Shown here piece after piece: positions 24,604 through 33,951 of a stretch of DNA of 64,000 nt. Below the pieces are notes generated by a model. It searched no databases, had not been told where the DNA came from, and worked only from the letters and a program-made list of their open reading frames with translations. The position numbers and the translations under genes were made by a program. Origin of the DNA: Clostridia bacterium (lineage in GTDB: Bacteria > Bacillota > Clostridia > Oscillospirales > Acutalibacteraceae); NCBI GenBank assembly GCA_017466365.1, contig JAFTUG010000016.1:1-64000 (forward strand). The letters are read 5' to 3'. The first letter of the stretch is position 1. Each line of letters starts with the position of its first letter.

Positions 24604-26247
24604 TTACTGATATTTTCTTACGATTTTAAGAGTGGTTGTTTTGGGGAATTCATCATCACGGGTGCGGACCTTATTTATTCTCTTGAAGAGAGGCATTTTG
24701 CTGTTGAATTCGTTAACATCGTTCTTGATTTTGTCCTTGGCATCGGGATAATCTTCTGTGTTAAGGAAGAATTCAGCATAAATTCTTTTATCTTCTTCAT
24801 AAACGAGAACTTCTTTTATGTAAGGGATTGCCGCCATAAGCTTTTCTTCAAGCTCTTCGGGAGAAACGTTTTTGCCGTTTGAAAGGCAGATAAGGTTTTT
24901 CTTTCTGCCAACCATGAAGAGGAAGCCGTCCTTGTCAATTCTGCCGTAGTCACCGGTTTTGAACCATTCGCCGTCAAAGGCTGCAGCTGTTGCTTCGGGG
25001 TCGCCGTAATAACCAACCATAACGTTGGTGCCCTTTACATAAATTTCGCCAACGCCCTCTTCATCGGGTTCGTGAATTTTAATTTCACAGCAGTCAAGCG
25101 GAGTGCCTACGCTGCCGAATTTGAATTTTCCGGGATGGTTGCAGGTGATAACGGGGGAGCATTCTGTCAGACCGTAGCCGTTAAAAACATCTATTCCCAA
25201 ATCGTAAAGACCCTTTTCGTATTTGGGGTCAAGATATGCACCGCCGCAGATAACCATATCAAGGTTACCGCCGAGGTTATCAATAACCATTTTGAATATT
25301 TTACGACGGATATCAATGCCGAATTTCATAAGGAAATTGCTGATTTTGAGACCTTTTTTGAGAAGCTCCTCCTTGCCCATTTTTCTTGCGGTTTTCCATA
25401 TCTTATCGTATATTGTTTCAACAACAAGGGGAACACCTGTGAAGTTATAGGGCTTGATGTTTACGATATCCTTCTGAATATCCTTAAGGCTGTCGCAAAG
25501 ATATCCCCACTCAACAACTATATAGGTTGCATAAAGTGCGCTTACCCATGAAAGAGTGTGGTGAAGGGGAAGAAAAGCGATTGCGTGTCTGCCTGTGAGA
25601 ACACGGCATGATGCAGAGCAGTTGCTGGCTACGTTTTTGTGAGTGAGCATAACGCCCTTGCTCTTTCCGGTTGTTCCCGAGGTATAGCAGATGCATGCAA
25701 GGTCATCGGGTTTGATTTCAACCTTATCAAAGGAATCATCGCCGTTTGCAATGAGCTTTGCGCCTTCTGCGTAGTATTCTTCAAAGTTATCCATGCAGAA
25801 GTATTCTTTAATCTGAATTTCGGGGTTCTTTTTGAGGCTTTCTGCAAGCTCTGCGAATTTGTGAGAATAAACCAGAGCTTCACAGCCGCAGCGAACAAGC
25901 TGATCCTCAAGGTCATCAAGCGAAAGCTTTGCGTCCATGGGAACGGAAACATTTCCGCCAACGAGAGTTGCGTAATAAGCAAATACCCATTCGATAACGT
26001 TTTCGGAAATAAGTGCAATTTTCTTGCCGTTTTTCAGTCCTTTTGAGAAGAAGTATGTTCCGAGGCTGCTGATTAATTTCCAGGACTGATTGTAATTGAT
26101 TTCCTGCATATTCTTGTTCTTATCAAGGAACATGAATTGCTTTTTATCACCGCCTGCTGCGGTGCCTTTAACAATAATTTCTCTTATTGTCTGATATTCG
26201 GGGATAACAACCTTAACTTGATTCTTGTGTGCTTTGTTTTTCATCAT
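24604..26247 (-). CDS. AMP-dependent acyl-CoA synthetase/ligase
   Basis: Adenylate-forming enzyme of 547 residues, most like long-chain fatty-acid CoA ligases. Core motifs: CYTSGTTGKSKGVMLTHKN (AMP-binding P-loop), FNGYGLTECSPV, WFKTGDYGRID, and GRKKNLICLSNGKNVSPEEL (hinge and C-terminal subdomain), with a C-terminal Lys in TTLKIVRKY. It activates a carboxylate to acyl-AMP and then a CoA thioester, in the cytosol or at the inner membrane face. Start MMKNKAHKN. A single-gene unit flanked by terminators. Chain length cannot be told from sequence. Confidence 0.9.
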   Translation of the reverse strand: MMKNKAHKNQVKVVIPEYQTIREIIVKGTAAGGDKKQFMFLDKNKNMQEINYNQSWKLISSLGTYFFSKGLKNGKKIALISENVIEWVFAYYATLVGGNVSVPMDAKLSLDDLEDQLVRCGCEALVYSHKFAELAESLKKNPEIQIKEYFCMDNFEEYYAEGAKLIANGDDSFDKVEIKPDDLACICYTSGTTGKSKGVMLTHKNVASNCSASCRVLTGRHAIAFLPLHHTLSWVSALYATYIVVEWGYLCDSLKDIQKDIVNIKPYNFTGVPLVVETIYDKIWKTARKMGKEELLKKGLKISNFLMKFGIDIRRKIFKMVIDNLGGNLDMVICGGAYLDPKYEKGLYDLGIDVFNGYGLTECSPVITCNHPGKFKFGSVGTPLDCCEIKIHEPDEEGVGEIYVKGTNVMVGYYGDPEATAAAFDGEWFKTGDYGRIDKDGFLFMVGRKKNLICLSNGKNVSPEELEEKLMAAIPYIKEVLVYEEDKRIYAEFFLNTEDYPDAKDKIKNDVNEFNSKMPLFKRINKVRTRDDEFPKTTTLKIVRKYQ

Positions 26248-26351
26248 TCTTTGTTGCCCTTCTCAAAAATAGCCATTTACGGCGCTCAGCTTTTAAAGTA
26301 TAGACTATAATTATTAAAAAATCATTAATATTTTATCATAAAAACAAAAAT

Positions 26352-26381
26352 AGTGTTGCAAATCCATAAATTTGCAACACT
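26352..26381 (-). terminator. terminator of the suf-fprA operon
   Basis: Perfect 12-bp stem (26352-26363 with 26370-26381), followed on the minus strand by a T-rich stretch, 11 bases after the flavodiiron stop codon. Confidence 0.85.
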
Positions 26382-26392
26382 TTCAGCGTTTA

Positions 26393-27547
26393 TTATTTGC
26401 AAAGCTCCTCTGCGAGTGCTTCGATTTCTGCGATATTTGCATCGTTCATTGCAGATTTAATGTGAACGCCTGCTTCGGTATAGTTGAGGTTTTTGCAGCT
26501 TTCAAGCGCTCTTCTCATAAACTTTTCAGCCATGAGTGCCCATGTGCCGTTTTCGATAAATCCGACGGTTTTGTTCCGGAAAAATCTTTCGGAAAGATGC
26601 TTTAAGAATTCGTGCATAAAGGGGAACATCTCGCCGTTGTAGGTTGTGGTTGCAAGAACGATTTTTCCGTAACGGAAAGCGTCCTCAACAGCCTCTGCCA
26701 TGTCGCAGCGTGCAAGGTCATTAACAACCACCTTGGGGCATCCCTTTTCACGAAGCTTTTCCGCAAGAAGCTCAACCGCCTTCTTGGTGTTGCCGTAAAC
26801 GGAGGTATAAGCGATAACAACGCCCTCTGTTTCAACTCCGTAGGATGACCAGATATCGTAGAGATTGATGTAGTAACCGAGATTTTCGGTAAGCACGGGA
26901 CCGTGGAGGGGGCAGATTTTTTCAATGTCAAGGTTTGCAGCCTTTTTGAGAAGCGCCTGTACCTGCGCACCGTATTTTCCGACTATTCCGAAGTAATAGC
27001 GGCGTGCCTCACATGCCCAGTCCTCATCGGCATCCCATGCTCCGAATTTTCCGAAGCCGTCAGCCGAGAAAAGAACCTTATCCTTGCTGTCATATGTTAC
27101 GATAACTTCAGGCCAATGCACCATGGGTGCGGTAACGAATGTAAGCTCACGGTCGCCGAGCGAAAGAGTTGAGCCGTCTCCGACAACAAGCTGTCTGTCG
27201 GAAAAATCCGAGCCGTAGAACTGCTTCATCATAACAAAAGCCTTTGCCGAAGCAACAACAACAGCTTCAGGATAAGTCTGCATAAAAAGATTGATATTTG
27301 CGGAATGGTCAGGCTCCATGTGCTGAACAATAAGATAATCGGGCTTTCTTTCACCGAGAACGGCTTTGATGTTTCCGAGCCATTCTTCGCCGAAAGAAGC
27401 ATCAACCGTATCCATGATTGCAATTTTATCTCCAATTACGGCATATGAGTTATAAGCCATGCCGTTTTCAACAACATACTGACCTTCAAATAAGTCAATA
27501 TTGCGGTCATTTACGCCTATATACTTAATTGTATCTGTAATAATCAT
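26393..27547 (-). CDS. A-type flavoprotein / flavodiiron protein (FprA)
   Basis: Flavodiiron oxygen or NO reductase of 384 residues, protecting anaerobes by four-electron reduction of O2 to water. The N-terminal metallo-beta-lactamase-like domain has the diiron ligands HMEPDH (76-81), a His in APMVHWPEV, an Asp in FSADGFG and a His in CPLHGPV. The C-terminal flavodoxin domain binds FMN at AYTSVYGNTKKAVE (about 250). It ends 23 bases behind the SufB-like gene, so it shares the Suf transcript: Fe-S assembly and O2 defence are co-expressed. Confidence 0.95.
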   Translation of the reverse strand: MIITDTIKYIGVNDRNIDLFEGQYVVENGMAYNSYAVIGDKIAIMDTVDASFGEEWLGNIKAVLGERKPDYLIVQHMEPDHSANINLFMQTYPEAVVVASAKAFVMMKQFYGSDFSDRQLVVGDGSTLSLGDRELTFVTAPMVHWPEVIVTYDSKDKVLFSADGFGKFGAWDADEDWACEARRYYFGIVGKYGAQVQALLKKAANLDIEKICPLHGPVLTENLGYYINLYDIWSSYGVETEGVVIAYTSVYGNTKKAVELLAEKLREKGCPKVVVNDLARCDMAEAVEDAFRYGKIVLATTTYNGEMFPFMHEFLKHLSERFFRNKTVGFIENGTWALMAEKFMRRALESCKNLNYTEAGVHIKSAMNDANIAEIEALAEELCK

Positions 27548-27570
27548 AATATTCTCCTATTTCTATTCTC

Positions 27571-28488
27571 CTATTTCAAAAAGCCCTGAATTATAACTTC
27601 TTCGGCTTCTTCTTCGTTCATGCCGAAGGTCATTAGCTTTATAAGCTGGTCATTATTAATTCTGCCGATTGCCGCCTCGTGAACAATCTGTGCATCGGCT
27701 GAATTTGCGGTGATTGCGGGAATGGAGCTTACCGTTGCGTTATCCATGATGATGGAGTCGCACTGAACATGAGCTCTGCACTTTGCATTGCCGATTGCGT
27801 TGGGGTGGAAAATCTGCTTCGAGTTATCCTTTGCAACGGAGCGTGAAATAATCTGCGATGAAGCATCCTCTCCGTCAAGGTAAACATCCATATCCGAGCG
27901 TGCATACTGGTTTCCGTGGGTGAGAAGGCGCTCCGTCATAATGAGCTTTGCGCCAGCCTTGAGGTGAGCCTTTGTATCTCTTACGGTGGAATCAACTCCC
28001 TTTATCTGCACCATTTCCATTTCACAAACGGAGTTTTCATCCTGCTCAACAACGGTAACGGGATTAAGAATTCTTTCACCCTTGCCGTCGCCCTCGCCGT
28101 AATGCTTTTCAACATATTTCACCTTTGCATTTTTGCCGATGTGGAAAGAGTGAATACCGTCGTGCTGTGATTTTTCGTCGCCGCTGTTATGAATTCCGCA
28201 GCCTGCAACGATAAGAATATCAGCATCGTCGCCGATATAAAAATCGTTATATACAAGGTCGTCAACGCCTGTTTCCGTGATTATAACGGGAATGTGAACA
28301 CTCTCATTCTTTGTTCCGGGTTTAACGATTATATCAATGCCGGGCTTGTCCGTTTTTGTAACGATTTCAATGTTTGCGGTGGAGCGTCTTGAAAGACCTT
28401 CGCCGTTTTTTCTTATATTATATGCGCCTGCAGGAATATCGTGGAGGTCGGCAATGGATTCAAGCAATCCCAAATCTCTTTTTTCCAT
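27571..28488 (-). CDS. SufB/SufD-like scaffold of a minimal Suf (SMS) system
   Basis: A 305-residue SufBD-core protein, much shorter than SufB (about 470) because it lacks the N-terminal region. The right-handed beta-helix is visible (VTVVEQDENSVCEMEMVQIKG and later HVQCDSIIMDNATVSSIP) as is the C-terminal H-E-A-A-I-G-R-I-N-N-D-Q-L segment characteristic of SufB/D. It pairs with the ATPase gene just upstream. Two-gene systems of this sort (SUF-like minimal, SMS) assemble Fe-S clusters in anaerobes without SufS, SufU or SufD next to them; none of those is near here. Confidence 0.88.
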   Translation of the reverse strand: MEKRDLGLLESIADLHDIPAGAYNIRKNGEGLSRRSTANIEIVTKTDKPGIDIIVKPGTKNESVHIPVIITETGVDDLVYNDFYIGDDADILIVAGCGIHNSGDEKSQHDGIHSFHIGKNAKVKYVEKHYGEGDGKGERILNPVTVVEQDENSVCEMEMVQIKGVDSTVRDTKAHLKAGAKLIMTERLLTHGNQYARSDMDVYLDGEDASSQIISRSVAKDNSKQIFHPNAIGNAKCRAHVQCDSIIMDNATVSSIPAITANSADAQIVHEAAIGRINNDQLIKLMTFGMNEEEAEEVIIQGFLK

Positions 28489-28491
28489 CGA

Positions 28492-29220
28492 TTAATTCTC
28501 CTTTCCTCTGAAGCTGCAGTTTTCGCTGAATTCGCCCATAAGCTGCGGGAAAATTTCGTCCTTTGTGCCTGTGTTTCTGACCTTGCCGTCGGCAATAACA
28601 ATCATCTTATCGGCGAGCTGCATAATTCTTTCCTGATGAGAAATTATTATAACGCTTCTATGGCTGCCCTTGCTCATTGCCTTGAAGGATTCAACAAGCA
28701 TTGAGAAGCTCCAGAGGTCAATGCCTGCCTCGGGCTCGTCAAAAATAGCAAGGTCAAGCTTTCTTGCCATGAGGGTTGCAATTTCGATTCTCTTTGCCTC
28801 ACCGCCGGAAAGAGAGTAGTCCATTTCTCTGTTGAGATAGTCTTTTGAGCAAAGACCCACGCTTGTGAGATAACCGCAGCATTCATCAACGGGTAATTCA
28901 CTGCCTGCTGCAAGTGAGAGAAGGCGGCGCACAGTGAGACCCTTGAATCTCGGTGGCTGCTGAAAGGCATAGCCTATGCCGAGCTTTGCTCTTTCGGTAA
29001 CGGACATATCGGTGATATCGATATCGTTATAATAAATCTTACCGTTTGTGGGCTTTTCAATTCCCATGATAAGACGGGCGAGGGTTGATTTTCCGCCGCC
29101 GTTGGGTCCCGTGATAACGGTGAAGGCACCGTCGGGAATTTCAATGTTGATATTATCTATAATTTCAAGGTTTTTGCCGTCAACATCTACCTTGAAGGAA
29201 ACATTTTCAAGCTTTAACAT
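28492..29220 (-). CDS. SufC-like ABC ATPase
   Basis: Cytosolic ABC-type ATPase of 242 residues. Walker A GPNGGGKSTLARL, Q-loop YAFQQPPRF, signature LSGGEAKRIEIA, Walker B LAIFDEPEAGIDL and a switch His in IISHQERI. The length and the SufC-type DEPEAGID motif identify the Suf ATPase rather than a transporter ATPase; no membrane partner is present. Only three bases separate it from the SufB-like gene. Promoter at 29252-29280. Confidence 0.93.
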   Translation of the reverse strand: MLKLENVSFKVDVDGKNLEIIDNINIEIPDGAFTVITGPNGGGKSTLARLIMGIEKPTNGKIYYNDIDITDMSVTERAKLGIGYAFQQPPRFKGLTVRRLLSLAAGSELPVDECCGYLTSVGLCSKDYLNREMDYSLSGGEAKRIEIATLMARKLDLAIFDEPEAGIDLWSFSMLVESFKAMSKGSHRSVIIISHQERIMQLADKMIVIADGKVRNTGTKDEIFPQLMGEFSENCSFRGKEN

Positions 29221-29251
29221 ACATCTTTCTCCGTTTATTAATTATCAGTTT

Positions 29252-29280
29252 ATTATATAACAAAACATATGCATTATCAA
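29252..29280 (-). promoter_or_regulatory. sigma-A promoter of the suf-fprA operon
   Basis: Minus strand: -35 TTGATA (29275-29280), 17-base spacer, -10 TATAAT (29252-29257), 31 bases before the SufC start. Confidence 0.75.
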
Positions 29281-29295
29281 TATCTGAAGTGAATT

Positions 29296-30831
29296 TTATC
29301 TGCGCCAAAATCTTCTGTCAAGGCTTCTGAACTGAACTGCCTGTGCAATGTGGGAAACCTTTATCGTTTCGCTGCCGTCGAGATCTGCCGAGGTTCTTGC
29401 AACACGCAGAATTTTGTCATAGGCTCTTGCAGAGAAATCGAGTCTGTCAAACACATTTTCAAGAAAAGCCATTGCCGAAGGCTCGGCAACGCAAAATCTT
29501 TTTGTTTGTTCAGGAGTCATTTTTGCATTGCAGGAAACACCCGAACCTGCAAGACGCTCCTGTTGGATTTTTCTTGCGGCGTTGACCCTCTTCTTTATAT
29601 CCGCCGAGCATTCCGAGGGCACCTTGCTTGAAAGGCTGTCAAAATCAACGGGAGGAACTTCAATATGAATATCCATTCTGTCAAGAAGCGGACCCGACAC
29701 CTTTGCGAGATAACGTTTTGCCGCAATGTCGGGGCAGGTGCATTCCTTTTTGGGATGTCCTTTGAATCCGCAGGGGCAAGGATTCATGGCACATACCACC
29801 ATGGTTGAGCAGGGATATGTGAGTGAAGCGTTCGCTCTTGAAATAGTAACCTTGCCGTCCTCTATCGGCTGGCGCAGAACCTCCATAGCCGTTCTCGAAA
29901 ATTCGGGAAGCTCATCAAGAAAAAGAACTCCGTTGTGTGAAAGTGAAATTTCACCGGGTCTCGGAATTACTCCGCCGCCCGAAAGACCTGCGGGGGATAC
30001 CGTGTGGTGAGGCGCTCTGAACGGTCTTTCACGGATAAGAGAAACACCTTCGGGCATTGCTCCCGCTATGGAATAAAGCTCCGTGGTTTCAAGGCTTTCT
30101 TCAAAAGTCATGTCAGGAAGAATAGACGGCAGCCTTTTTGCAAGCATGCTCTTGCCTGAACCCGGAGGGCCTACCATAATGATATTATGCCCTCCTGCGG
30201 CTGCAATTTCCATGGCATATCTGGCTTCCTGCTGACCCATAACGTCCCTGAAATCGGGAGCGAACAGACCGAATGCGTTTTCGTTTTTGCTCAATTCCTC
30301 ATATTTAACGGGAGTGAGAATTTCCTCGCCCGTCAGATGCTTGACTGCCTGATTTACGTTTTCAACCGCATAAATTTCAATACCGCTGACCACCGAGCAT
30401 TCAAGCGCATTTTCAGCAGGCACAAAAACCCGTTTTATGCCGCTCTTTTTGGCTCTTATAACCATGGAAAGCGCACCGTTGATATGCCGCACAAGACCGT
30501 CGAGCGATAATTCGCCGATGAAAGCGCAGTCATCGATTTTGCAGTTGAGTTGGTCGCCTGCTTTGAGAATGGCGATGAATAACGGCAAATCGTAAACGGG
30601 GCCTTCTTTTCTTATATCGGCAGGAGAAAGGTTGATTGTGACACGGCTTTGCGGAAAAGAATATCCGCAGTTTTTGACAGCCGAACGAACTCTGTTGCGT
30701 GATTCGTTTACGGAAGCATCGGGCAGACCGACTATATCAATCCTCGGCAAGCCCTGACCGAAGTCAACTTCGACTCCGACCATGTAGCTTTCAATTCCGA
30801 AAAGCCCCATGCTGTTTATTCTTGCAAACAT
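29296..30831 (-). CDS. YifB/ComM-family Mg-chelatase-like AAA+ ATPase
   Basis: A 511-residue AAA+ protein. The N-terminal ChlI-fold (Lon protease-like) domain is followed by Walker A VGPPGSGKSMLAKR, Walker B GVLFLDELPEF, sensor and arginine-finger region (RQPIEDGKVTISRA), and a zinc-like Cys cluster (CAMNPCPCGFKG ... CTCPD). ComM members are hexameric helicases promoting branch migration during transformation. The ATG at 30831 follows AAGGGGTGA; the open frame upstream to 30918 lacks a ribosome site and crosses the promoter. A lone gene here. Confidence 0.92.
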   Translation of the reverse strand: MFARINSMGLFGIESYMVGVEVDFGQGLPRIDIVGLPDASVNESRNRVRSAVKNCGYSFPQSRVTINLSPADIRKEGPVYDLPLFIAILKAGDQLNCKIDDCAFIGELSLDGLVRHINGALSMVIRAKKSGIKRVFVPAENALECSVVSGIEIYAVENVNQAVKHLTGEEILTPVKYEELSKNENAFGLFAPDFRDVMGQQEARYAMEIAAAGGHNIIMVGPPGSGKSMLAKRLPSILPDMTFEESLETTELYSIAGAMPEGVSLIRERPFRAPHHTVSPAGLSGGGVIPRPGEISLSHNGVLFLDELPEFSRTAMEVLRQPIEDGKVTISRANASLTYPCSTMVVCAMNPCPCGFKGHPKKECTCPDIAAKRYLAKVSGPLLDRMDIHIEVPPVDFDSLSSKVPSECSADIKKRVNAARKIQQERLAGSGVSCNAKMTPEQTKRFCVAEPSAMAFLENVFDRLDFSARAYDKILRVARTSADLDGSETIKVSHIAQAVQFRSLDRRFWRR

Positions 30832-30859
30832 CAAATCACCCCTTATTATCCAATATAAT

Positions 30860-30888
30860 ATAATAGCATATTGAATCGGAAAAGACAA
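30860..30888 (-). promoter_or_regulatory. sigma-A promoter of the YifB-like gene
   Basis: Minus strand: -35 TTGTCT (30883-30888), 17-base spacer, -10 TATTAT (30860-30865). Confidence 0.65.
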
Positions 30889-30958
30889 GTGAGAAAAGAG
30901 GGATAAAAAATAGACCAAAATCTGTTTTTCTGCGTCTTATATTTGTAATGAAAAAATG

Positions 30959-30987
30959 TTGATTTTATTCCGAAAGAGAACTATAAT
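30959..30987 (+). promoter_or_regulatory. sigma-A promoter of the esterase-like gene
   Basis: -35 TTGATT (30959-30964), 17-base spacer, -10 TATAAT (30982-30987), 21 bases before the ATG at 31009. Confidence 0.7.
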
Positions 30988-31008
30988 TAAGAAAAAGGGG
31001 ATGTTTTT

Positions 31009-32073
31009 ATGGAATACCGTGTTTATTTAACCCGAAAATGCTGCTGTTTAAATGATTTTTTAAAGTATAAATACAAGATGAATTCCGAATACGGGATAAT
31101 GATAATACGCTTCACGGATAAAGATATTTCTGATGTAGTTGAGATTTTTAAACATTCGTTCAAAGAGGAATATATAACGAATATCAACGGAAAAAAGGTT
31201 TATATTTCTGCCGCAGGAAAAAATAATGTTCACTATGTTGTTACCGATGACGGGATTGAGGTGTTTTCAGTGAATCCGTACTATAGCTATAAATTTGTTG
31301 ATTCAATTTACAAAAGCGATTACAGGATGATTTCAGAAGCCGCTAAAGCGGAGAAAAAGGTGAAGAAAGCCAAAGCGGATAATCCCGATTTGAAGCATAT
31401 TGAATTTTTAACGCCTTCAAGATTTAAAAAGTTTATTTATACTCATCCTGATGCGAATGTATCTTATCGAATCAAAAGGGCAAAGAAGGATAATCAGCCG
31501 CTTGTGATATATTTTCACGGCGGAGGTCTGGGCGGCAACAATAACAGGCGGCAGTTTATGGGCTTCAATTCCGTGGGTATTAAGCTCCTTAAGAAGGACT
31601 GCAATATTCTTGTGCCCCAGCTTCCGAACGGTCTGAAGTCGATTGATGCATATATTCATATTATAAAAGAATTGGCGCAGGAGGCTGCATGCAGAACAAA
31701 AGCCGATAAAAACAGAATTTATGTTTTCGGAGGTTCTCTCGGCGGTCATCAGTCATGGTCGATGGCGTGGCTTTATCCCGATTTTATCGCCTGCGCAATG
31801 CCGCTTATGGGGAATAATTACAATACAAATAAAATGGACGGCACAGAAGATTTCGGCAGAATAAAGGATGTTCCGCTGTGGGTCGGTCATTCGTCCGATG
31901 ATAAGGTTGTTCCGATAGAAAATGACGATTACTGTGTTGAAATGCTCCGAAAAATCGGCGGTAATGTTAAATATACAAGATGGGAAAAATACGGTCATAA
32001 ATTTTGCCTGAAGTTCTACAAAAACGAAAAATGGGTTGACTGGATGTTTGAGCAGAGTCTTGAAAACAGATAA
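31009..32073 (+). CDS. alpha/beta hydrolase with an extra N-terminal domain
   Basis: A 354-residue cytosolic esterase or peptidase of the prolyl oligopeptidase / PHB-depolymerase-like group. Residues about 140-354 are the hydrolase: oxyanion motif YFHGGGLGGNN, nucleophile elbow VFGGSLGGHQSW (G-x-S-x-G), Asp in VGHSSDDKVVP, and His in KYGHKFCL. Residues 1-about 130 are a separate domain of no recognised family, rich in Lys and aromatic residues. No signal peptide. Single gene with its own promoter and terminator. Substrate unknown. Confidence 0.82.
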   Translation: MEYRVYLTRKCCCLNDFLKYKYKMNSEYGIMIIRFTDKDISDVVEIFKHSFKEEYITNINGKKVYISAAGKNNVHYVVTDDGIEVFSVNPYYSYKFVDSIYKSDYRMISEAAKAEKKVKKAKADNPDLKHIEFLTPSRFKKFIYTHPDANVSYRIKRAKKDNQPLVIYFHGGGLGGNNNRRQFMGFNSVGIKLLKKDCNILVPQLPNGLKSIDAYIHIIKELAQEAACRTKADKNRIYVFGGSLGGHQSWSMAWLYPDFIACAMPLMGNNYNTNKMDGTEDFGRIKDVPLWVGHSSDDKVVPIENDDYCVEMLRKIGGNVKYTRWEKYGHKFCLKFYKNEKWVDWMFEQSLENR

Positions 32074-32078
32074 AAAAG

Positions 32079-32112
32079 AGGCTGTTAAAAAACGTAAGTT
32101 TTTTAACAGCCT
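32079..32112 (+). terminator. rho-independent terminator
   Basis: 15-bp stem (32079-32093 with 32098-32112), GTAA loop, followed by TTTTT, six bases after the esterase stop codon. Confidence 0.85.
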
Positions 32113-32134
32113 TTTTAAGGGGATAGTAAAAAAG

Positions 32135-32320
32135 ATGCAGAACGGACAAATTGAGCAATAACAAGGCTTCAGCCTTGTTATTGCTTGCCCGAAGGCGTAC
32201 AAAAGTACGTCAAGTGGCGAAGTTTGTTCGTGCATAAAACATTGTTTTTCTTCATTTTTAACTTTTGAGTAATTTTTTAGGGTTCTGCAGGATATTAATT
32301 CCTGTAGAACCCCTTGTAAT
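32135..32320. repeat. intergenic repeat, long copy with inserted hairpin
   Basis: Shares nearly identical blocks with 53909-54045: ATGCAGAACGGACAAA, then the segment from AAGTACGTCAA through GAAGTTTGTTCG and CATAAAACATTG, and the terminal hairpin 32280-32292 with 32300-32312. This copy has about 50 extra bases (about 32149-32198) made mostly of a perfect 14-bp hairpin (32155-32168 with 32171-32184). The last hairpin can serve as terminator of the decarboxylase operon. Confidence 0.75.
32280..32312. terminator. terminator hairpin of the decarboxylase operon
   Basis: 13-bp stem (32280-32292 with 32300-32312, one G-T pair), 7-base AT loop, T-rich exit on the minus strand, 10 bases after the OadB stop codon. 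It forms the end of the repeat described at 32135. Confidence 0.75.
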
Positions 32321-32321
32321 T

Positions 32322-33500
32322 TTATTTACCGAACATCATAAGCAGGAAGCCTGCCGCAACGGCTGAACCGATAACGCCCGCAACATTCGGACCCATGGCG
32401 TGCATGAGAAGGAAGTTTGTGGGGTTATATTTTCTGCCTTCAACCTGTGAAACACGGGCTGCCATTGGAACTGCGGAAACGCCTGCAGAACCGATGAGGG
32501 GATTGATTTTGCCGCCTGTAACAACATAGAGCAGCTTTCCGAAAAGGAGACCTCCGATTGTTGAGAAGCAGAAAGCAATAAGTCCGAGAATAACAATCTT
32601 GATAGTGTCGAGCTTAAGGAATTCCGTGCCGTTTGTTGTTGCACCGACCGTAACACCGAGCATAATGGTAACGATGTTGGTGAGTGCGTTTTGTGCGGTT
32701 TCGCTGAGTCTGTCCGTAACGCCGCATTCCTTAAGAAGATTACCGAACATGAGCATACCGATGAGCGGCGCGGCATCGGGAATAAGAAGCGAAACAACAA
32801 CGAAAACGATTACGGGGAAAATAATCTTTTCTGCTTTGCTTACGGTGCGGAGCTGTTTCATCTCAACCTTTCTTTCCTTCTCTGTTGTGAGAAGCTTCAT
32901 AAGAGGAGGCTGAATGAGCGGAATAAGAGCCATATAGGAATATGCCGCAAGAGCAATGGGTCCGAGAAGATGACCTGCAAGCTTTGATGCAACAAGAATT
33001 GCCGTAGGGCCGTCTGCACCGCCGATGATTGCGATTGATGCTGCCTCCGCAGGTGTGAAGCCGAGGAGAATTGCAATAACAAACGCAATATAGATACCAA
33101 GCTGTGCAGCTGCACCGAGAAGAAGGCTTACGGGATTTGCAAGCAGAGGACCGAAGTCTGTCATTGCGCCGATTCCGAGGAAGATGAGGCAGGGGAAGAT
33201 AGAACTCTTTACACCTGCGTAAATCAATCTCAAAACGCCCGAGTCATACCAATGTGCGCCTTCAACAATGTTGGATGTATCCATAAGTCCCGTGGGGTCA
33301 TCCATAAGACCTGCGCCGGGCATATTTGCAAGAAGAATGCCGAATGCAATGGGAACGAGCAGCAGCGGCTCAAACTTCTTTACGATAGCAAGATAAAGGA
33401 AAACCACGGAAACAAGAATCATAACCGCATTCTGCCATTGAAGCAGGGCAAGACCCGAGCTTTCCCATATTCCTTTTAAGATTTCAGTGATGAATTCCAT
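32322..33500 (-). CDS. sodium-pumping decarboxylase beta subunit
   Basis: OadB/GcdB/MmdB family, 392 residues with about 10 hydrophobic segments. It is the membrane subunit that decarboxylates carboxybiotin and exports Na+. The family's key sodium-site motif is present as [21 protein letters not shown], shown here split as [11 protein letters not shown] and [10 protein letters not shown] (the Asp is essential in characterised OadB). The second conserved region [16 protein letters not shown] near the C-terminus and the [15 protein letters not shown] segment are also typical. Last gene of the alpha-gamma-carrier-beta operon (11-base gap). The 76-residue protein at 37391 carries a copy of the sodium-site motif. 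Confidence 0.93.
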   Translation of the reverse strand: MEFITEILKGIWESSGLALLQWQNAVMILVSVVFLYLAIVKKFEPLLLVPIAFGILLANMPGAGLMDDPTGLMDTSNIVEGAHWYDSGVLRLIYAGVKSSIFPCLIFLGIGAMTDFGPLLANPVSLLLGAAAQLGIYIAFVIAILLGFTPAEAASIAIIGGADGPTAILVASKLAGHLLGPIALAAYSYMALIPLIQPPLMKLLTTEKERKVEMKQLRTVSKAEKIIFPVIVFVVVSLLIPDAAPLIGMLMFGNLLKECGVTDRLSETAQNALTNIVTIMLGVTVGATTNGTEFLKLDTIKIVILGLIAFCFSTIGGLLFGKLLYVVTGGKINPLIGSAGVSAVPMAARVSQVEGRKYNPTNFLLMHAMGPNVAGVIGSAVAAGFLLMMFGK

Positions 33501-33511
33501 GTGTTGACTCC

Positions 33512-33946
33512 TTAAGAGATAACAGCAAGAACAGCATCGGTTTCAACGGTTGAACCCTTTGAAACAAGAACCTGTGCAACTGTGCCTGCGCAGGGAGCAA
33601 CGATTTCGTTTTCCATCTTCATAGCTTCAAGAATGATGATAACATCGCCTGCTGCAACTGTTGAGCCTGCGGGCTTGTTAACTGCAAGGATTGTGCCGGG
33701 CATGGGAGCTGTGATGTTTGTACCGCCTGCAACGGGAGCTGCGGGAGCAGGAGCTGCTGCGGGAGCGGGTGCAGCGGCAGGAGCAGGAGCTGCTGCAGGT
33801 GCAGGTGCTGCAACGGGAGCAGGAGCTGCAACAGGTGCAGCAGGAGCTGCAGCAACGGGTGCATCGGATACATTCATAATAACTGCCTGGGTTTCTTCAA
33901 CCTCTACTTCATATGCTTTACCGTTAAGATTTACAACGTATTTCAT
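33512..33946 (-). CDS. biotin carboxyl carrier protein of the decarboxylase
   Basis: A 144-residue biotinyl carrier. The C-terminal half is a biotinyl domain with [10 protein letters not shown]; Lys 110 is the biotin site. Residues about 28-72 form an Ala/Pro linker made of near-identical short repeats, a flexible arm carrying biotin from the alpha subunit to the membrane. The N-terminal about 25 residues resemble the swinging-arm head found in such proteins. In many bacteria this domain is fused to the alpha subunit; here it is separate. Five bases downstream of the OadG-like gene. The polyproline-like linker may depend on EF-P. Confidence 0.93.
   Translation of the reverse strand: MKYVVNLNGKAYEVEVEETQAVIMNVSDAPVAAAPAAPVAAPAPVAAPAPAAAPAPAAAPAPAAAPAPAAPVAGGTNITAPMPGTILAVNKPAGSTVAAGDVIIILEAMKMENEIVAPCAGTVAQVLVSKGSTVETDAVLAVIS
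33735..33865. repeat. Ala-Pro coding tandem repeat
   Basis: Imperfect tandem GCAGGAGCAGGAGCTGCTGC-type repetition inside the biotin carrier gene. It is protein-level linker repetition rather than a mobile element, and a spot where length variation by slippage would be expected. Confidence 0.6.
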
Positions 33947-33951
33947 AATAA

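Noticed and set aside
33735-33865. Possible CRISPR or satellite array
   Set aside because: The repeats are short, without unique spacers, and encode the carrier protein's linker.
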